A stretch of 64,000 bases of DNA from Pseudorhodobacter ferrugineus DSM 5888 (GTDB lineage Bacteria; Pseudomonadota; Alphaproteobacteria; Rhodobacterales; Rhodobacteraceae): assembly GCF_000420745.1 (NCBI RefSeq), contig NZ_ATVN01000008.1:1-64000 (forward strand). Reading direction: 5' to 3'. Below the pieces are notes generated by a model that had not been told where the DNA came from, did not search any database, and saw nothing but the letters and a program-made list of their open reading frames with translations. Below, one piece after another: positions 1 to 8,271 of this stretch (the stretch's first letter is position 1; each line of letters begins with the position of its first letter). Position numbers and translations under genes: made by a program.

Positions 1-324
1 GGTCAGGTAAGCGACTACACTGGCGCCATGGCTTTGCTGAGCAGTTTGCCAAATGCAGAATGGCTGCTTGCAGATCGAGGCTATGATGCCGACTGGTTCC
101 GCGAAGCCTTGTCAGAAAGGGGTACAAGGCCCTGTATCCCAGGTCGCAAATCACGCAACAAGACCATTCGATACGACAAGCGCCGTTACAAACGCCGCAA
201 CCGCATCGAAAGAATGTTTGGCAGGCTCAAAGATTGGCGACGCGTCGCAACCCGCTACGACCGCTGTCCAAAGGTATTCCTGTCAGCAATTGCACTCGCT
301 GCAACCGTCATATTCTGGTTATGA
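1..324 (+). CDS. IS5-family transposase, C-terminal part (gene starts before the window)
   Basis: The frame is open from base 1 to the TGA at 322-324 and has no start inside the window, so this is the C-terminal part of a longer gene. It carries the motif LADRGYDADWF, with one catalytic Asp of the DDE triad. The later motif RRNRIERMFGRLKDWRRVATRYDR-like stretch (about residues 66-88) contains the catalytic Glu. Both are typical of the second ORF of IS5-family (IS427-like) elements, which often use a frameshift to join two ORFs. The enzyme would cut and paste its own element. It lies in an island end, near an integrase and an attachment site. Confidence 0.9.
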   Translation, partial: GQVSDYTGAMALLSSLPNAEWLLADRGYDADWFREALSERGTRPCIPGRKSRNKTIRYDKRRYKRRNRIERMFGRLKDWRRVATRYDRCPKVFLSAIALAATVIFWL

Positions 325-340
325 GTCCTGAACCTAGAGA
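1..340 (+). mobile_element. Right part of an IS5-family insertion sequence
   Basis: The transposase ends at 324. The bases just after it, ATGAGTCCTGAACCTAG at 321-337, look like the right terminal inverted repeat that follows this kind of transposase. The left end lies outside the window, so the repeat pair and the target duplication cannot be checked. The right border near 337-340 is an inference. Confidence 0.55.
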
Positions 341-443
341 GTGGGTCACCAAGATGAAAACCGAGAGGATTAGTTTTCTCTGACTTGGCATCATTGGCGT
401 TATGCGGGCATTATCCGTTTTGGCTTGCCTTGACTGATTGACG

Positions 444-686
444 TCAGGCAAGCGGCTCGTGCCGTTCCTGCTCCATGAACGCCCGTAGGTCCCTGACTGC
501 GTAGCGAACGCTTCGCCCTACCTTGCAATAGGTCGGACCTTGGCGTCGGGTGCGCATGATTTCGAGACCCTGGACCGGAATACCAGTCAGCACAGACGCC
601 CCGGCCGTGTCGAGGTATTCTGGCACAACTTGCTGACGGGCAAGCTGCGCTTCGATACGGGCGAGTGCGTCACGAATGTCTTCCAT
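444..686 (-). CDS. AlpA/excisionase-like helix-turn-helix protein
   Basis: This is an 80-residue protein. The N-terminal 20 residues form a charged amphipathic helix (MEDIRDALARIEAQLARQ). The rest, about 25-75, resembles the MerR-like winged-helix fold of AlpA/Xis proteins: a start like YLDTAGASVLTG, then a basic IMRTRRQGP segment and VGRSVRYAVRDLRAFME. Such proteins control integrase expression or bias integrase toward excision. It lies just downstream of the integrase on the same strand, which supports a role as the island's recombination directionality factor or regulator. The family call comes from motif shape only. Confidence 0.7.
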   Translation of the reverse strand: MEDIRDALARIEAQLARQQVVPEYLDTAGASVLTGIPVQGLEIMRTRRQGPTYCKVGRSVRYAVRDLRAFMEQERHEPLA

Positions 687-761
687 AATCTCAAGCCTTG
701 TCAGTAACTTGAGTTGATTATGGAAGACAAAGGACAGTCAGCAAACCATCAGTTGAAGCAG

Positions 762-1902
762 CTACGCGCCCCGATAGGACACGATCTTGCCCGCAATGGT
801 TTCGATGGCATCACGCATCGGACCAAGCAGGTTGGCGCGGGTCACGTAGTTCCAGGTGACGCCAGCAGGCCGATGGTTTATCAGGATCATGGTCATGCCC
901 ACATCAACACCCGCCTCCATCGCAAAGGTGCGGAACGTGTGCCTCATGCCGTGTGGTGCATAGTCAAAGGTTGTGGTGCGGCACATCTGCTCGATGTGGC
1001 CGGACTTCGCCGTAGGGGATGCGAAGACATAGGGCGAGCAGAGGGGGCGGGTCAGTTCTCGAATTTCTTCCACCTCTTGCAGCACAAACCGGGGCAGAGG
1101 CAGCTTGAACGCCTTGGCCTCGCCACCCTTCGGTGACGGCACGGTCAAGACGCCATCAGCATCGATATGTTCCCACTTCATGGACCTCGCGTCACCACTT
1201 CGAAGGCCACAAACGAGCATCACGATCCAGCAGCAGCGCCGAACGCGATCCTCTATGCCATCTAGCGCCTGCCAGAGTTTGGGCATGTCATTCGGCGCCA
1301 CGGCCCAATCTCGGGGAGTTTCCTTGTTCAGCTTCACGGCACGGGTTACCACGTTTGGCGGTAGATCGAAGGTGCGGGCTGTGTCGTTCAGCAGCAGCTT
1401 GAGCACCCGCATCGTCCCGTTTGCGCCATAGGCACCACTTGTCCGCGTGATACGTTCATGAAGGGCACGGACGGTCTCACGGTCGATTGCATCCATGCGA
1501 GTGTTTTTCAGCTTCTTGAGCGGGCCTTCCACTTTCTCGCGATACCAAACCTTTTGTGGAGGGTTGCAGGTCAGGGCGACTGTCGAGATACCTTTCCAGA
1601 GCTTGCGCCAAGGTCGGAACCTCAGTCTTCACCCTGCGAGGATCGTCGCCCTTTGACAGTTTAAGCCTGATTGCCTGTGCTTCGGCGCGCGCTGTCTTTA
1701 GCGACACCTGATCAGTTCGCCCGAGCGTGGCAGTCACGTAGCTGCCTCCGGGGTTGTTGATTTTCCCCATCAGTTTGAACGACGATGCCTTCTTGCCCAC
1801 GACCACACGAAGGCCAGGAACGGTTGCATCATACAGGATTGCGCCCTGCGGATGATCCTCGTGGAGCTTTCCCACAAGGGCTTGGGTTAGAGTGGTGGTC
1901 AT
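762..1902 (-). pseudogene. Tyrosine recombinase (phage/island integrase), frameshifted
   Basis: The integrase is split between two frames. The N-terminal frame (1902 to about 1540) has the arm-binding domain typical of island integrases, with ILYDATVPGLRVVVG. The second frame (about 1532 to 762) has the core-binding and catalytic domains: Arg in CGLRSGD, His-x-x-Arg in HGMRHTFR, His in INHRPAG and the nucleophile Tyr in WNYV. Removing one base from the TTT run at 1533-1535 joins the frames as SREVEGPLKKLKN with no loss. So the lesion looks like a one-base insertion in a homopolymer, either real or a sequencing error. The start sits about 160 bp from the tRNA-derived attachment site, as expected for an integrase. 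Confidence 0.85.
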
Positions 1903-2304
1903 GTGTATCCTCCATAATCAGGCCCTGGTCTGGACCATCTGTCAGGCCAAACGGTGTTGAATACACCAGAAGGCTATGGAAGGTATTATAGGCCTGAAAA
2001 CAACAACTTAGGACCATTAAACAGGCTGGGGAAGGCATGAGAATACTCAGACTGAAATACTTAAAATCTGTTGGGGCTTGTCCCCGTGTGGGTTCGAGTC
2101 CCACCGCCCGCACCATCCTTTCCAAGTGTTGGCGGGGCAGGGTACGCCCTTGGGGCAATCTGCCTTTGACAGCCCGCGCGGCAATTTGCGGCGTTGCGAC
2201 AACATAAGGTGATGAATTTGAGGAACTTCTTGTCAAGCTATAGCCGTGGCGCGACGAATCGTTTAGGGTTACGTCACTGGGCGGGGGCTTGGACTTAAGG
2301 TGAG
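1903..2304. other. Gap between integrase and chromosomal genes
   Basis: This 402 bp stretch holds the tRNA-Leu fragment described separately. The island side (1903-2059) contains the presumed integrase promoter region and integrase arm sites, but I cannot define either. The chromosomal side (2116-2304) shows no gene; a promoter for the gene at 2305 is expected here but no clear -35/-10 pair stands out. Confidence 0.6.
2060..2115 (+). other. Attachment site: 3' fragment of a tRNA-Leu gene
   Basis: From the anticodon loop to the CCA end this reads as tRNA-Leu. The loop CTTAAAA (2060-2066) implies anticodon TAA. A long variable arm has stem GGGG/CCCC. The T arm is GTGGG-TTCGAGT-CCCAC (2088-2104), followed by CGCCCGC-A-CCA (2105-2115). 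Upstream there is no partner for the acceptor strand, no D arm, and the 5' anticodon stem does not pair. It is therefore not a functional tRNA but the duplicated 3' end left when an island enters a tRNA gene. Given the orientation, the restored full tRNA should lie to the left, beyond the window. Confidence 0.85.
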
Positions 2305-3225
2305 ATGTCTATGCCCCGTGCCCTTTTGGCGGTTTTGTCCGCACTTTTCCTAACAGCAATGCCATCGACGCTTGTGGCACAAGAGACTGTTACTCTTGGC
2401 TATGGCCGGTTTTTCAACAATGACGCTTTGGGGGATGGCAAGGATCGTTGGCGTACAGGTTCCTACACCGTTAGCATTGTGCGCGGAACGGACTGGGACG
2501 GTGACTTGCCCAATCGCTTTGGTGCCGTGCTGGAATATCGGGCGCGCAGCGAAATCATCGCACCTGCCAATCTTGCTGCACCATCGCCCAATGATCGACG
2601 CTATGTCGGCGCGTTGTCCGTGGGCGTTCATTCCTACTTTAAACGGAACGCGGTTGAGATGCGTCTGGGGGCCGATTTGGTCGCTGTTGGTCCGCAAACA
2701 GGGGTTGGGGCGCTGCAACGCAAAGCCCATAAACTGTTCGGCATGGGTGGGACAAGCGATCTGTCTGGTCAATTGTCCAACCATGTCTATCCCACCATGT
2801 CGGCCGAGATGGGAAAGACCTATACTCTGGGTGCGGCCCGCCTCCGCCCGTTCGCCGAGGCGCAGGTCGGCGTTGAAACCTATGTGCGTCTGGGGGGCGA
2901 TCTGACGATTGGCCATTTTGGCCAAGGGGCGCTTATGCTGCGCGATCAGGTGACGGGGCAGCGGTTTACCGGCACGCGCGGCGATGCGGGGCAAGGGGCA
3001 AGCTTTACCGTTGGCGGCGATATCGCACGGATTTTCGACAGTGCCTACTTGCCTGATGGGGGTTCCGTAGAGTCAATTAAGCGTCGCAGCAGATTGCGGG
3101 CCGGTGTAAATTGGCGCGGTGAAAAATCTGAAGTATTCTATGGCGTTACACATCTTGGGCGCGAGTTTGATCGCCAGCCTTCCGGTCAAACGGTTGGATC
3201 CTTGCGCTTGCATATCCGATTCTAG
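2305..3225 (+). CDS. LpxR-like lipid A deacylase (DUF2219 family), outer membrane
   Basis: The protein has 306 residues with a signal peptide (about 1-25, cut near LVA-QE). The mature part has the LpxR-type pattern: FFNNDALG (36-43) then DRWRTG (47-52), matching the ND...D-Y-T-G signature of the family, and SNHVYP with His160 plus Glu168, the likely catalytic region. The remainder has alternating short strands ending in the C-terminal aromatic LRLHIRF, as in outer-membrane beta-barrels. LpxR removes the 3'-acyloxyacyl group from lipid A. It is the first chromosomal gene beside the island scar. An in-frame ATG two codons later (2311) is an alternative start. Confidence 0.72.
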   Translation: MSMPRALLAVLSALFLTAMPSTLVAQETVTLGYGRFFNNDALGDGKDRWRTGSYTVSIVRGTDWDGDLPNRFGAVLEYRARSEIIAPANLAAPSPNDRRYVGALSVGVHSYFKRNAVEMRLGADLVAVGPQTGVGALQRKAHKLFGMGGTSDLSGQLSNHVYPTMSAEMGKTYTLGAARLRPFAEAQVGVETYVRLGGDLTIGHFGQGALMLRDQVTGQRFTGTRGDAGQGASFTVGGDIARIFDSAYLPDGGSVESIKRRSRLRAGVNWRGEKSEVFYGVTHLGREFDRQPSGQTVGSLRLHIRF

Positions 3226-3329
3226 CGATTCGATTCTCCAGGACTGTGGCAAAAATACAATAGCCAAGCGGAGTCTTGCCTGTTAACGTTTCATTATAAA
3301 CTATAAAAAAACGAGCAGGCATACAGGAA

Positions 3330-4403
3330 ATGGGAACGGGCTTTCGCGGCACGTTCGTTATCTCTTTGTCACAGACAGAAACAGACGGCCTGAAGGCCGC
3401 ACCATTAGACGTACTTGCTGTTGGCGCTTCGTGGCGCTGGACAGGGGAAACTGTACGCGTTGACGGTGCGCAGGACGTTTTGCTTCTTCAGGGGGCCGAG
3501 GGGGCAGCGGACATAAGAAAACGGGCGGCGCGCATGGTGCGACGCCTTTTAGGGACTGCTATTTCGTCACGGGCGGACAGCCCCGATGCTGGCGAAGATG
3601 ACGGTCTGGATGATCCAGAGCAGGGGTTCATCGTCACCGATGGCACCCAAAGCTATACCGTCACCTTGATTGACGTGCGCGACGTTGGCACGCGTCTTTT
3701 GATGTTTGTGGACGAGATTCCACCTGCAAACGTAGACCTGTGGGTCGTGCGCATGGCGATTGACCGGACAGCGCAAGTTGTCGGTGCGCGTGCGGCTGGT
3801 GGTGTGATTTGTTTCGCGCCAGACACGTCGATTCGCACCGCAGATGGCGCAAAACTGATCCAAGACTTGCGCCCGGGTGATGCCATCGCCACCAAAGACA
3901 ACGGCCTGCAACAGATTTTGTGGACAGGCCATCGCCGTATGACAGGCGCTCGCCTGCATGCCATGCCCCATCTGCGCCCGATCCGGTTTCGGGCTGGCGC
4001 GCTGGGCCTTGGTCGTCCGGACGAGGATTTGTTGGTTTCGCCCCAGCACCGGATGTTGGTAAAGGGTCCGGCAGCTATGGCCTTGTTCAACGCTCCTGAG
4101 GTGCTGGTCGCTGCCGAAGACTTGGTCAATGATCATTCGATCCACGTTGATCTGACCCAGCGCGAGGTGACCTATATTCACATCTTGCTGGAACGCCATC
4201 AGGTGATTTGGGCCAACGGGTTAGAAACCGAAAGTTTCCATCCATCAAATACCGCGCTGGATTTGGTGGAAGCTGACCAACGACACCGCTTGCTTCAGCT
4301 TTTGCCCGGATTGGCCGATAACCCGCATGTTTACGGCGATTATGCCCGCCGCAACTTGTCTGGGTCCGAAGCTGCGATCTTGCGGCATGACTTGGCGGCA
4401 TGA
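3330..4403 (+). CDS. Hint-domain (Hedgehog/intein-type) protein
   Basis: The protein has 357 residues. A Hint module starts at Cys161 (CFAPDTSIRTADG, with LRPGDAI after it), has SPQHR with His240 as the block-B-like histidine, and runs to about HQVIWANGLETESFHP (290-305). In inteins and Hedgehog proteins this fold uses the first Cys for an N-to-S acyl shift and cleaves or ligates the chain. Residues 1-155 match no domain I recognise and would be the part released or modified. Such Hint_2 proteins are common in Rhodobacteraceae and usually lack a known role. The gene follows the LpxR-like gene by 104 bp on the same strand. Confidence 0.75.
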   Translation: MGTGFRGTFVISLSQTETDGLKAAPLDVLAVGASWRWTGETVRVDGAQDVLLLQGAEGAADIRKRAARMVRRLLGTAISSRADSPDAGEDDGLDDPEQGFIVTDGTQSYTVTLIDVRDVGTRLLMFVDEIPPANVDLWVVRMAIDRTAQVVGARAAGGVICFAPDTSIRTADGAKLIQDLRPGDAIATKDNGLQQILWTGHRRMTGARLHAMPHLRPIRFRAGALGLGRPDEDLLVSPQHRMLVKGPAAMALFNAPEVLVAAEDLVNDHSIHVDLTQREVTYIHILLERHQVIWANGLETESFHPSNTALDLVEADQRHRLLQLLPGLADNPHVYGDYARRNLSGSEAAILRHDLAA

Positions 4404-4434
4404 ACTGGGGGGCCTGAACTGGGCGGCTTAGCGG

Positions 4435-4462
4435 TTGACACCGCTCTGCGGGCCTATATAAG
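4435..4462 (+). promoter_or_regulatory. Strong sigma-70 promoter for rpsD
   Basis: TTGACA at 4435-4440 is followed after 16 bp by TATAAG at 4457-4462. Transcription would begin near 4469-4470, leaving a leader of about 197 nt before rpsD. Confidence 0.75.
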
Positions 4463-4469
4463 CCCGTCT

Positions 4470-4666
4470 GTCCTCGGATTTACGTCCGAGGACTTTTCAT
4501 TGGTGTTGGTGGACCTTGCAAAAGGAAACCTGTCACCCGCGAACCACCCCGAAACGGGTGGATCAAGGGGAAGGACAACGCCCTTCGTGACGCTCTGAGG
4601 CCCAAAAAGTGGGAACCGGTTTTTGGACCAGCCGAAAGAGCAAATTTTAACTGAAGGAGATCAGAG
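4470..4666 (+). promoter_or_regulatory. Structured 5' leader of rpsD, candidate cis-regulatory RNA
   Basis: The predicted transcript opens with a perfect 9 bp hairpin (4470-4478 with 4485-4493, loop TTTACG) followed by TTTT. A second hairpin is CCACCC/GGGTGG (4544-4549 with 4556-4561). An upstream GGTGG (4508-4512) could pair with the same CCACC instead, so two exclusive folds are possible. S4 regulates its own synthesis through mRNA leaders in several bacteria; whether this leader does so is inference. Confidence 0.45.
4602..4626 (+). repeat. Alphaproteobacterial dispersed motif AAAGTGGGAACCGGTTTT
   Basis: The inverted repeat CCAAAAA...TTTTTGG (4602-4608 with 4620-4626) surrounds GTGGGAACCGG. 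From general knowledge, near-identical copies are scattered in many alphaproteobacterial genomes. Only this copy was seen in the window, in the rpsD leader. Confidence 0.45.
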
Positions 4667-5287
4667 ATGACAAAACGCACCTCTGCCAAATACAAAATTG
4701 ACCGCCGCATGGGCGAAAACATCTGGGGCCGTCCAAAGTCGCCAGTAAACAAGCGTGAATATGGCCCGGGCCAGCACGGTCAGCGCCGCAAGAACAAGCT
4801 GTCGGACTTCGGTACACAGCTGCGCGCAAAGCAGAAATTGAAGGGTTACTACGGCGACCTGACCGAAAAGCAATTCCGCAAGATCTATACTGAAGCGGAA
4901 CGCGTAAAGGGCGATACTGGCGAGATGCTGGTAGGTCTGCTGGAGCGCCGCTTGGACGCCGTCGTGTATCGTGCGAAGTTCGTGCCAACAGTGTTTGCGG
5001 CCCGTCAGTTTGTGAACCACGGCCATGTCACCGTAAACGGTGCGCGCGTGAACATCGCGTCTTACCGCGTCAAAGAAGGCGACGTGATCGCTGTTCGTGA
5101 CCGCTCCAAGCAATTGGCCATCGTGCTGGAAGCTGTGGTTTTGGCGGAACGTGACGTGCCAGACTACATCGAAGTTGATCATTCCAAAATGACCGCGACA
5201 TTTGTGCGCACCCCAACCTTGGGCGATGTGCCATATCCTGTTGTTATGGAACCAAACCTCGTGGTCGAATATTACGCCAAGAACTGA
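4667..5287 (+). CDS. rpsD: 30S ribosomal protein S4
   Basis: The product has 206 residues, the usual length for S4. The basic N-terminal domain ([27 protein letters not shown]) is followed by the S4 RNA-binding fold at about 95-160 ([34 protein letters not shown]). S4 binds 16S rRNA first and starts assembly of the 30S body. A Shine-Dalgarno GAAGGAGATCAGAG precedes the ATG. The gene stands alone here, away from the ribosomal protein operons, with its own promoter, leader and terminator. Confidence 0.98.
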   Translation: MTKRTSAKYKIDRRMGENIWGRPKSPVNKREYGPGQHGQRRKNKLSDFGTQLRAKQKLKGYYGDLTEKQFRKIYTEAERVKGDTGEMLVGLLERRLDAVVYRAKFVPTVFAARQFVNHGHVTVNGARVNIASYRVKEGDVIAVRDRSKQLAIVLEAVVLAERDVPDYIEVDHSKMTATFVRTPTLGDVPYPVVMEPNLVVEYYAKN

Positions 5288-5326
5288 TTTTGGCCGATAT
5301 CTGGCCCGCTTTTTGTGGGTCAAACG

Positions 5327-5356
5327 AAACGCCGCCCTACATTAGGGTGGCGTTTT
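5327..5356 (+). terminator. Rho-independent terminator of rpsD
   Basis: A 13 bp stem (5327-5339 with 5343-5355, one G-T pair) has the loop CAT and ends in TTTT. It lies 40 bp after the rpsD stop codon. Confidence 0.85.
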
Positions 5357-5426
5357 GCGTTTGCGGCCTCTGGTCAGCGCCAGTTGAAGCCGTTAACAAG
5401 ATGCAGCATCTCGGGGGAGCGCTAAA

Positions 5427-6512
5427 ATGACGTCTGACATTCGGCCAAAGCCGGGCATTATGGATATCGCTTTGTACCAAGGCGGGGCCGCCACGGTTGC
5501 TGGCAAGACCAACACCATCAAGCTGTCGTCAAATGAAAATCCGTTTGGCCCGTCTGATAAGGCCAAAGAGGCATTTGCGCGGTCCGTGCACCAGTTGCAC
5601 CGCTATCCCTCAACCGATCATGCCGCCCTGCGCGCCGCGATTGCAGAGGTGCAGCACCTTGATGCTGACCGCGTGATTTGTGGCGTTGGCAGTGACGAAA
5701 TCATCCATTTCCTGTGTCAGGCCTATGCGGGCGCGGGCGATGAGGTGGTGTTCACCGAACATGGTTTTTTGATGTACCGGATTTCGGCCACAGCCGCAGG
5801 GGCCACCCCGGTCGAGGTGGCTGAACGGGACCGCACCACGGATATTGGCAATCTGCTGGCCGCCTGTAACGAGCGCACGAAACTGGTGTTTATCGCCAAT
5901 CCGAACAACCCGACAGGCACGATGATTTCCGCAGCCGAGGTGGCCCAGCTTGCCGATGGCCTGCCACCCCAAGCGATCTTGGTGCTGGACGGGGCCTATG
6001 CCGAATATGTCGACGGCTATGACGGTGGGCTGGCACTGATCGAATCCCGTGAGAATGTGGTGATGACCCGCACCTTTTCCAAAATCTATGGGCTTGGCGG
6101 TTTGCGGATCGGCTGGGGCTACGGCCCTGCCGCGATCATTGATGTGCTGAACCGCATTCGTGGCCCGTTCAATCTGTCAAACACGCAGCTAGAGGCCGCC
6201 GAGGCCGCGATGCGCGATCAGGATTATGTGGCCCGCTGCCGCAGCGATAACGCCCGTATGCGCATCTGGCTGGCCGAGGCGCTGGCCGAGCTTGGCGTGC
6301 CGTCTGATACCTCGCTTGCCAATTTCGTGCTTGCTCGTTTTGCGGATGCGGCCGAGGCCGAGGCCTGCGATGTCTATTTGCGCGACCAAGGGCTGATCGT
6401 ACGCCGCGTGGCGGGGTACAAACTGCCGCATTGCCTGCGGATCACCATCGGCGATGAAAGTGCGTGCCGTCGCGTGGCCCATGCCGTGGCGCAGTTCAAA
6501 GGCAAGCGCTGA
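5427..6512 (+). CDS. hisC: Histidinol-phosphate aminotransferase
   Basis: The product has 361 residues and is a fold-type I PLP aminotransferase. Visible are [11 protein letters not shown] (33-43), NPNNPTG (158-164), the PLP-phenol-binding Asp188 in [10 protein letters not shown] and the Schiff-base Lys219 in [14 protein letters not shown]. It converts imidazole acetol phosphate to histidinol phosphate with glutamate. In many alphaproteobacteria the same enzyme also transaminates aromatic substrates. That fits its overlap with the tyrosine-branch dehydrogenase downstream (TGATG). Confidence 0.93.
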   Translation: MTSDIRPKPGIMDIALYQGGAATVAGKTNTIKLSSNENPFGPSDKAKEAFARSVHQLHRYPSTDHAALRAAIAEVQHLDADRVICGVGSDEIIHFLCQAYAGAGDEVVFTEHGFLMYRISATAAGATPVEVAERDRTTDIGNLLAACNERTKLVFIANPNNPTGTMISAAEVAQLADGLPPQAILVLDGAYAEYVDGYDGGLALIESRENVVMTRTFSKIYGLGGLRIGWGYGPAAIIDVLNRIRGPFNLSNTQLEAAEAAMRDQDYVARCRSDNARMRIWLAEALAELGVPSDTSLANFVLARFADAAEAEACDVYLRDQGLIVRRVAGYKLPHCLRITIGDESACRRVAHAVAQFKGKR

Positions 6513-7453
6513 TGGCCGTTATCTATGAAAAAGTCGCCCTGATCGGGTTAGGTCTTATTGCGTCATCCATGGCGCATGCGATGCGGCAGCGTGGGCTTGT
6601 CGGCACCATTACAGGCCATGCCAAGTCCGCTGAAACGCGTGATGCAGCGATGGAACTGAAGTTTTGTGATGCGGTTTTCGACACGGCTGCGGCGGCGGTT
6701 GAAGGGGCCGACCTTGTGGTGCTTGCCGTTCCAATTGGGGCGATGGACAGTATCGCCGCGCAAATCGCCCCGCATCTGAAACCGGGGGCAACCGTCACCG
6801 ATGTGGGGTCCGTCAAGCAAGCGGTGATTGAGGCTGTTGCGCCCCATATGCCAAAGGGTGTGCATTTCATCCCTGGCCACCCGCTGGCGGGCACCGAACA
6901 TTCCGGCCCTCGGTCGGGCTTTGCCACGCTGTTTGAAAACCGTTGGTGGCTGCTGACCCCTGCGGCTGATGCCGATGCGGCGGCCGTGGCCCGCCTGCGC
7001 AGCTTGCTGGAAGGCATGGGGGCGAATGTCGATATGATGGACGCCCCGCACCACGACCTGGTACTGGCCGTGACCAGCCACACGCCCCATCTTATCGCCT
7101 ATACAATGGTCGGTGTGGCCGATGATCTGCGCCGCGTTACTGATAGCGAAGTCATAAAGTATTCGGCGGCAGGTTTCCGCGATTTCACCCGCATTGCGGC
7201 AAGCGATCCGACCATGTGGCGCGATGTGTTTTTGACCAACAAAGACGCCACACTGGAAATCCTTGGCCGCTTTACCGAGGAACTTTTCGCCCTACAGCGT
7301 GCCATCCGCAAAGGCGATGGGCCGCATTTGCACGATTATTTCACCCGCACCCGCGCTATCCGACGCAGTATCATTCAGGCGGGACAAGACACTGACGCCC
7401 CCGATTTTGGCCGTGGCGCGCGGGCGGTGCCAAAGCCCGATGTGGCCGTATGA
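6512..7453 (+). CDS. tyrC: Prephenate/arogenate dehydrogenase
   Basis: The product has 313 residues. An N-terminal Rossmann fold (VALIGLGLIASSMA, 8-21) binds NAD(P); the helical C-terminal domain follows GHPLAGTEHSG (122-132), a motif of TyrA-type enzymes. It makes the tyrosine precursor from prephenate or arogenate by oxidative decarboxylation. The ATG at 6512 overlaps the hisC stop by one base; an upstream in-frame ATG at 6464 is inside hisC and unlikely. The last residue of the usual GxGLIG loop is Ala here. Exact substrate preference cannot be read from sequence. Confidence 0.9.
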   Translation: MAVIYEKVALIGLGLIASSMAHAMRQRGLVGTITGHAKSAETRDAAMELKFCDAVFDTAAAAVEGADLVVLAVPIGAMDSIAAQIAPHLKPGATVTDVGSVKQAVIEAVAPHMPKGVHFIPGHPLAGTEHSGPRSGFATLFENRWWLLTPAADADAAAVARLRSLLEGMGANVDMMDAPHHDLVLAVTSHTPHLIAYTMVGVADDLRRVTDSEVIKYSAAGFRDFTRIAASDPTMWRDVFLTNKDATLEILGRFTEELFALQRAIRKGDGPHLHDYFTRTRAIRRSIIQAGQDTDAPDFGRGARAVPKPDVAV

Positions 7454-8271
7454 AAGGGCTTTGCCCTGCGTTTGTGTTGGCGTGCTGCCTTGGCGGGCAG
7501 GGCTTGGCAGATATTTCGTCCGTGCGCCCCATGCCGCGTCCCGCTATTCTTGCACCCGCTGACGCGCCGCCCCAAGCACCGATTGATTCGGCTGAATTCG
7601 CAACGATTCGATTTCCGTCGATCCGCCCGATGCCACGGCCTGAGGGCGTTCAAGCCGCTGTTGAGGCCCCGAAAAGAGGGCTTTTGGGTAAACTATTCGG
7701 TCCTGAAAAGGTGATTGATAAAAAACTCGGAGCCCAAGAGCAAAAGACCTATGGCAGCAGCGCTATCTGTCAAGACAGCGCGATCCAAGGCACAGCGATC
7801 CCCTCTATCCGTGGGGCGCAATCAGGCTGCGGCGTAGACAGCCCTGTCCGCATCACGGCCGTCGATGGCGTGACCCTAAGCACCCCCGCTACCATTGATT
7901 GCGATACAGCCCGCGCGCTGCGCAAATGGGTCACCAACAAGGTCAAACCTGCCTTTGGCCGCAACGAGGTAACGCAGCTTCACGTGGCGGCCCATTATGT
8001 TTGCCGTGGCCGAAACAACAAGAAAGGCGCGCGGATCAGCGAACACGGGCGCGGAAAAGCTATTGATGTTTCGGGGTTTACACTGGCCGACGGCACAAAG
8101 CTAAGCATTCAGGCCGACTATAAATCCAGCCGGGGCAAAGCGATCCGCAAGGCCCACAAAGGCGCGTGCGGCATCTTTGGCACCACCCTTGGTCCCGGGT
8201 CTGATGGCTATCATGAGGACCATCTTCATTTTGATACCGCCAAATATCGCGGCGGGCCTTACTGCAAATAA
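7450..8271 (+). CDS. Extensin-family protein, secreted
   Basis: The product has 273 residues. A signal peptide (about 1-20, GLA-D) is followed by a proline-rich linker with two copies of S(V/I)RPMPRP (24-31 and 57-64). The C-terminal extensin-like domain (about 105-273) has SEHGRGKAIDVSGF (197-210) and HEDHLHFD (255-262), histidines and aspartates placed as in zinc-dependent LAS/VanY-type peptidases, plus seven cysteines after the signal peptide (107, 127, 151, 185, 240, 272 and others). It probably acts on or in the periplasmic wall. It overlaps tyrC by ATGA. Confidence 0.85.
   Translation: MKGLCPAFVLACCLGGQGLADISSVRPMPRPAILAPADAPPQAPIDSAEFATIRFPSIRPMPRPEGVQAAVEAPKRGLLGKLFGPEKVIDKKLGAQEQKTYGSSAICQDSAIQGTAIPSIRGAQSGCGVDSPVRITAVDGVTLSTPATIDCDTARALRKWVTNKVKPAFGRNEVTQLHVAAHYVCRGRNNKKGARISEHGRGKAIDVSGFTLADGTKLSIQADYKSSRGKAIRKAHKGACGIFGTTLGPGSDGYHEDHLHFDTAKYRGGPYCK

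Noticed and set aside
2027..2115. Complete tRNA-Leu gene
   Set aside because: No acceptor 5' strand or D arm, and the 5' anticodon stem does not pair; it is a fragment.
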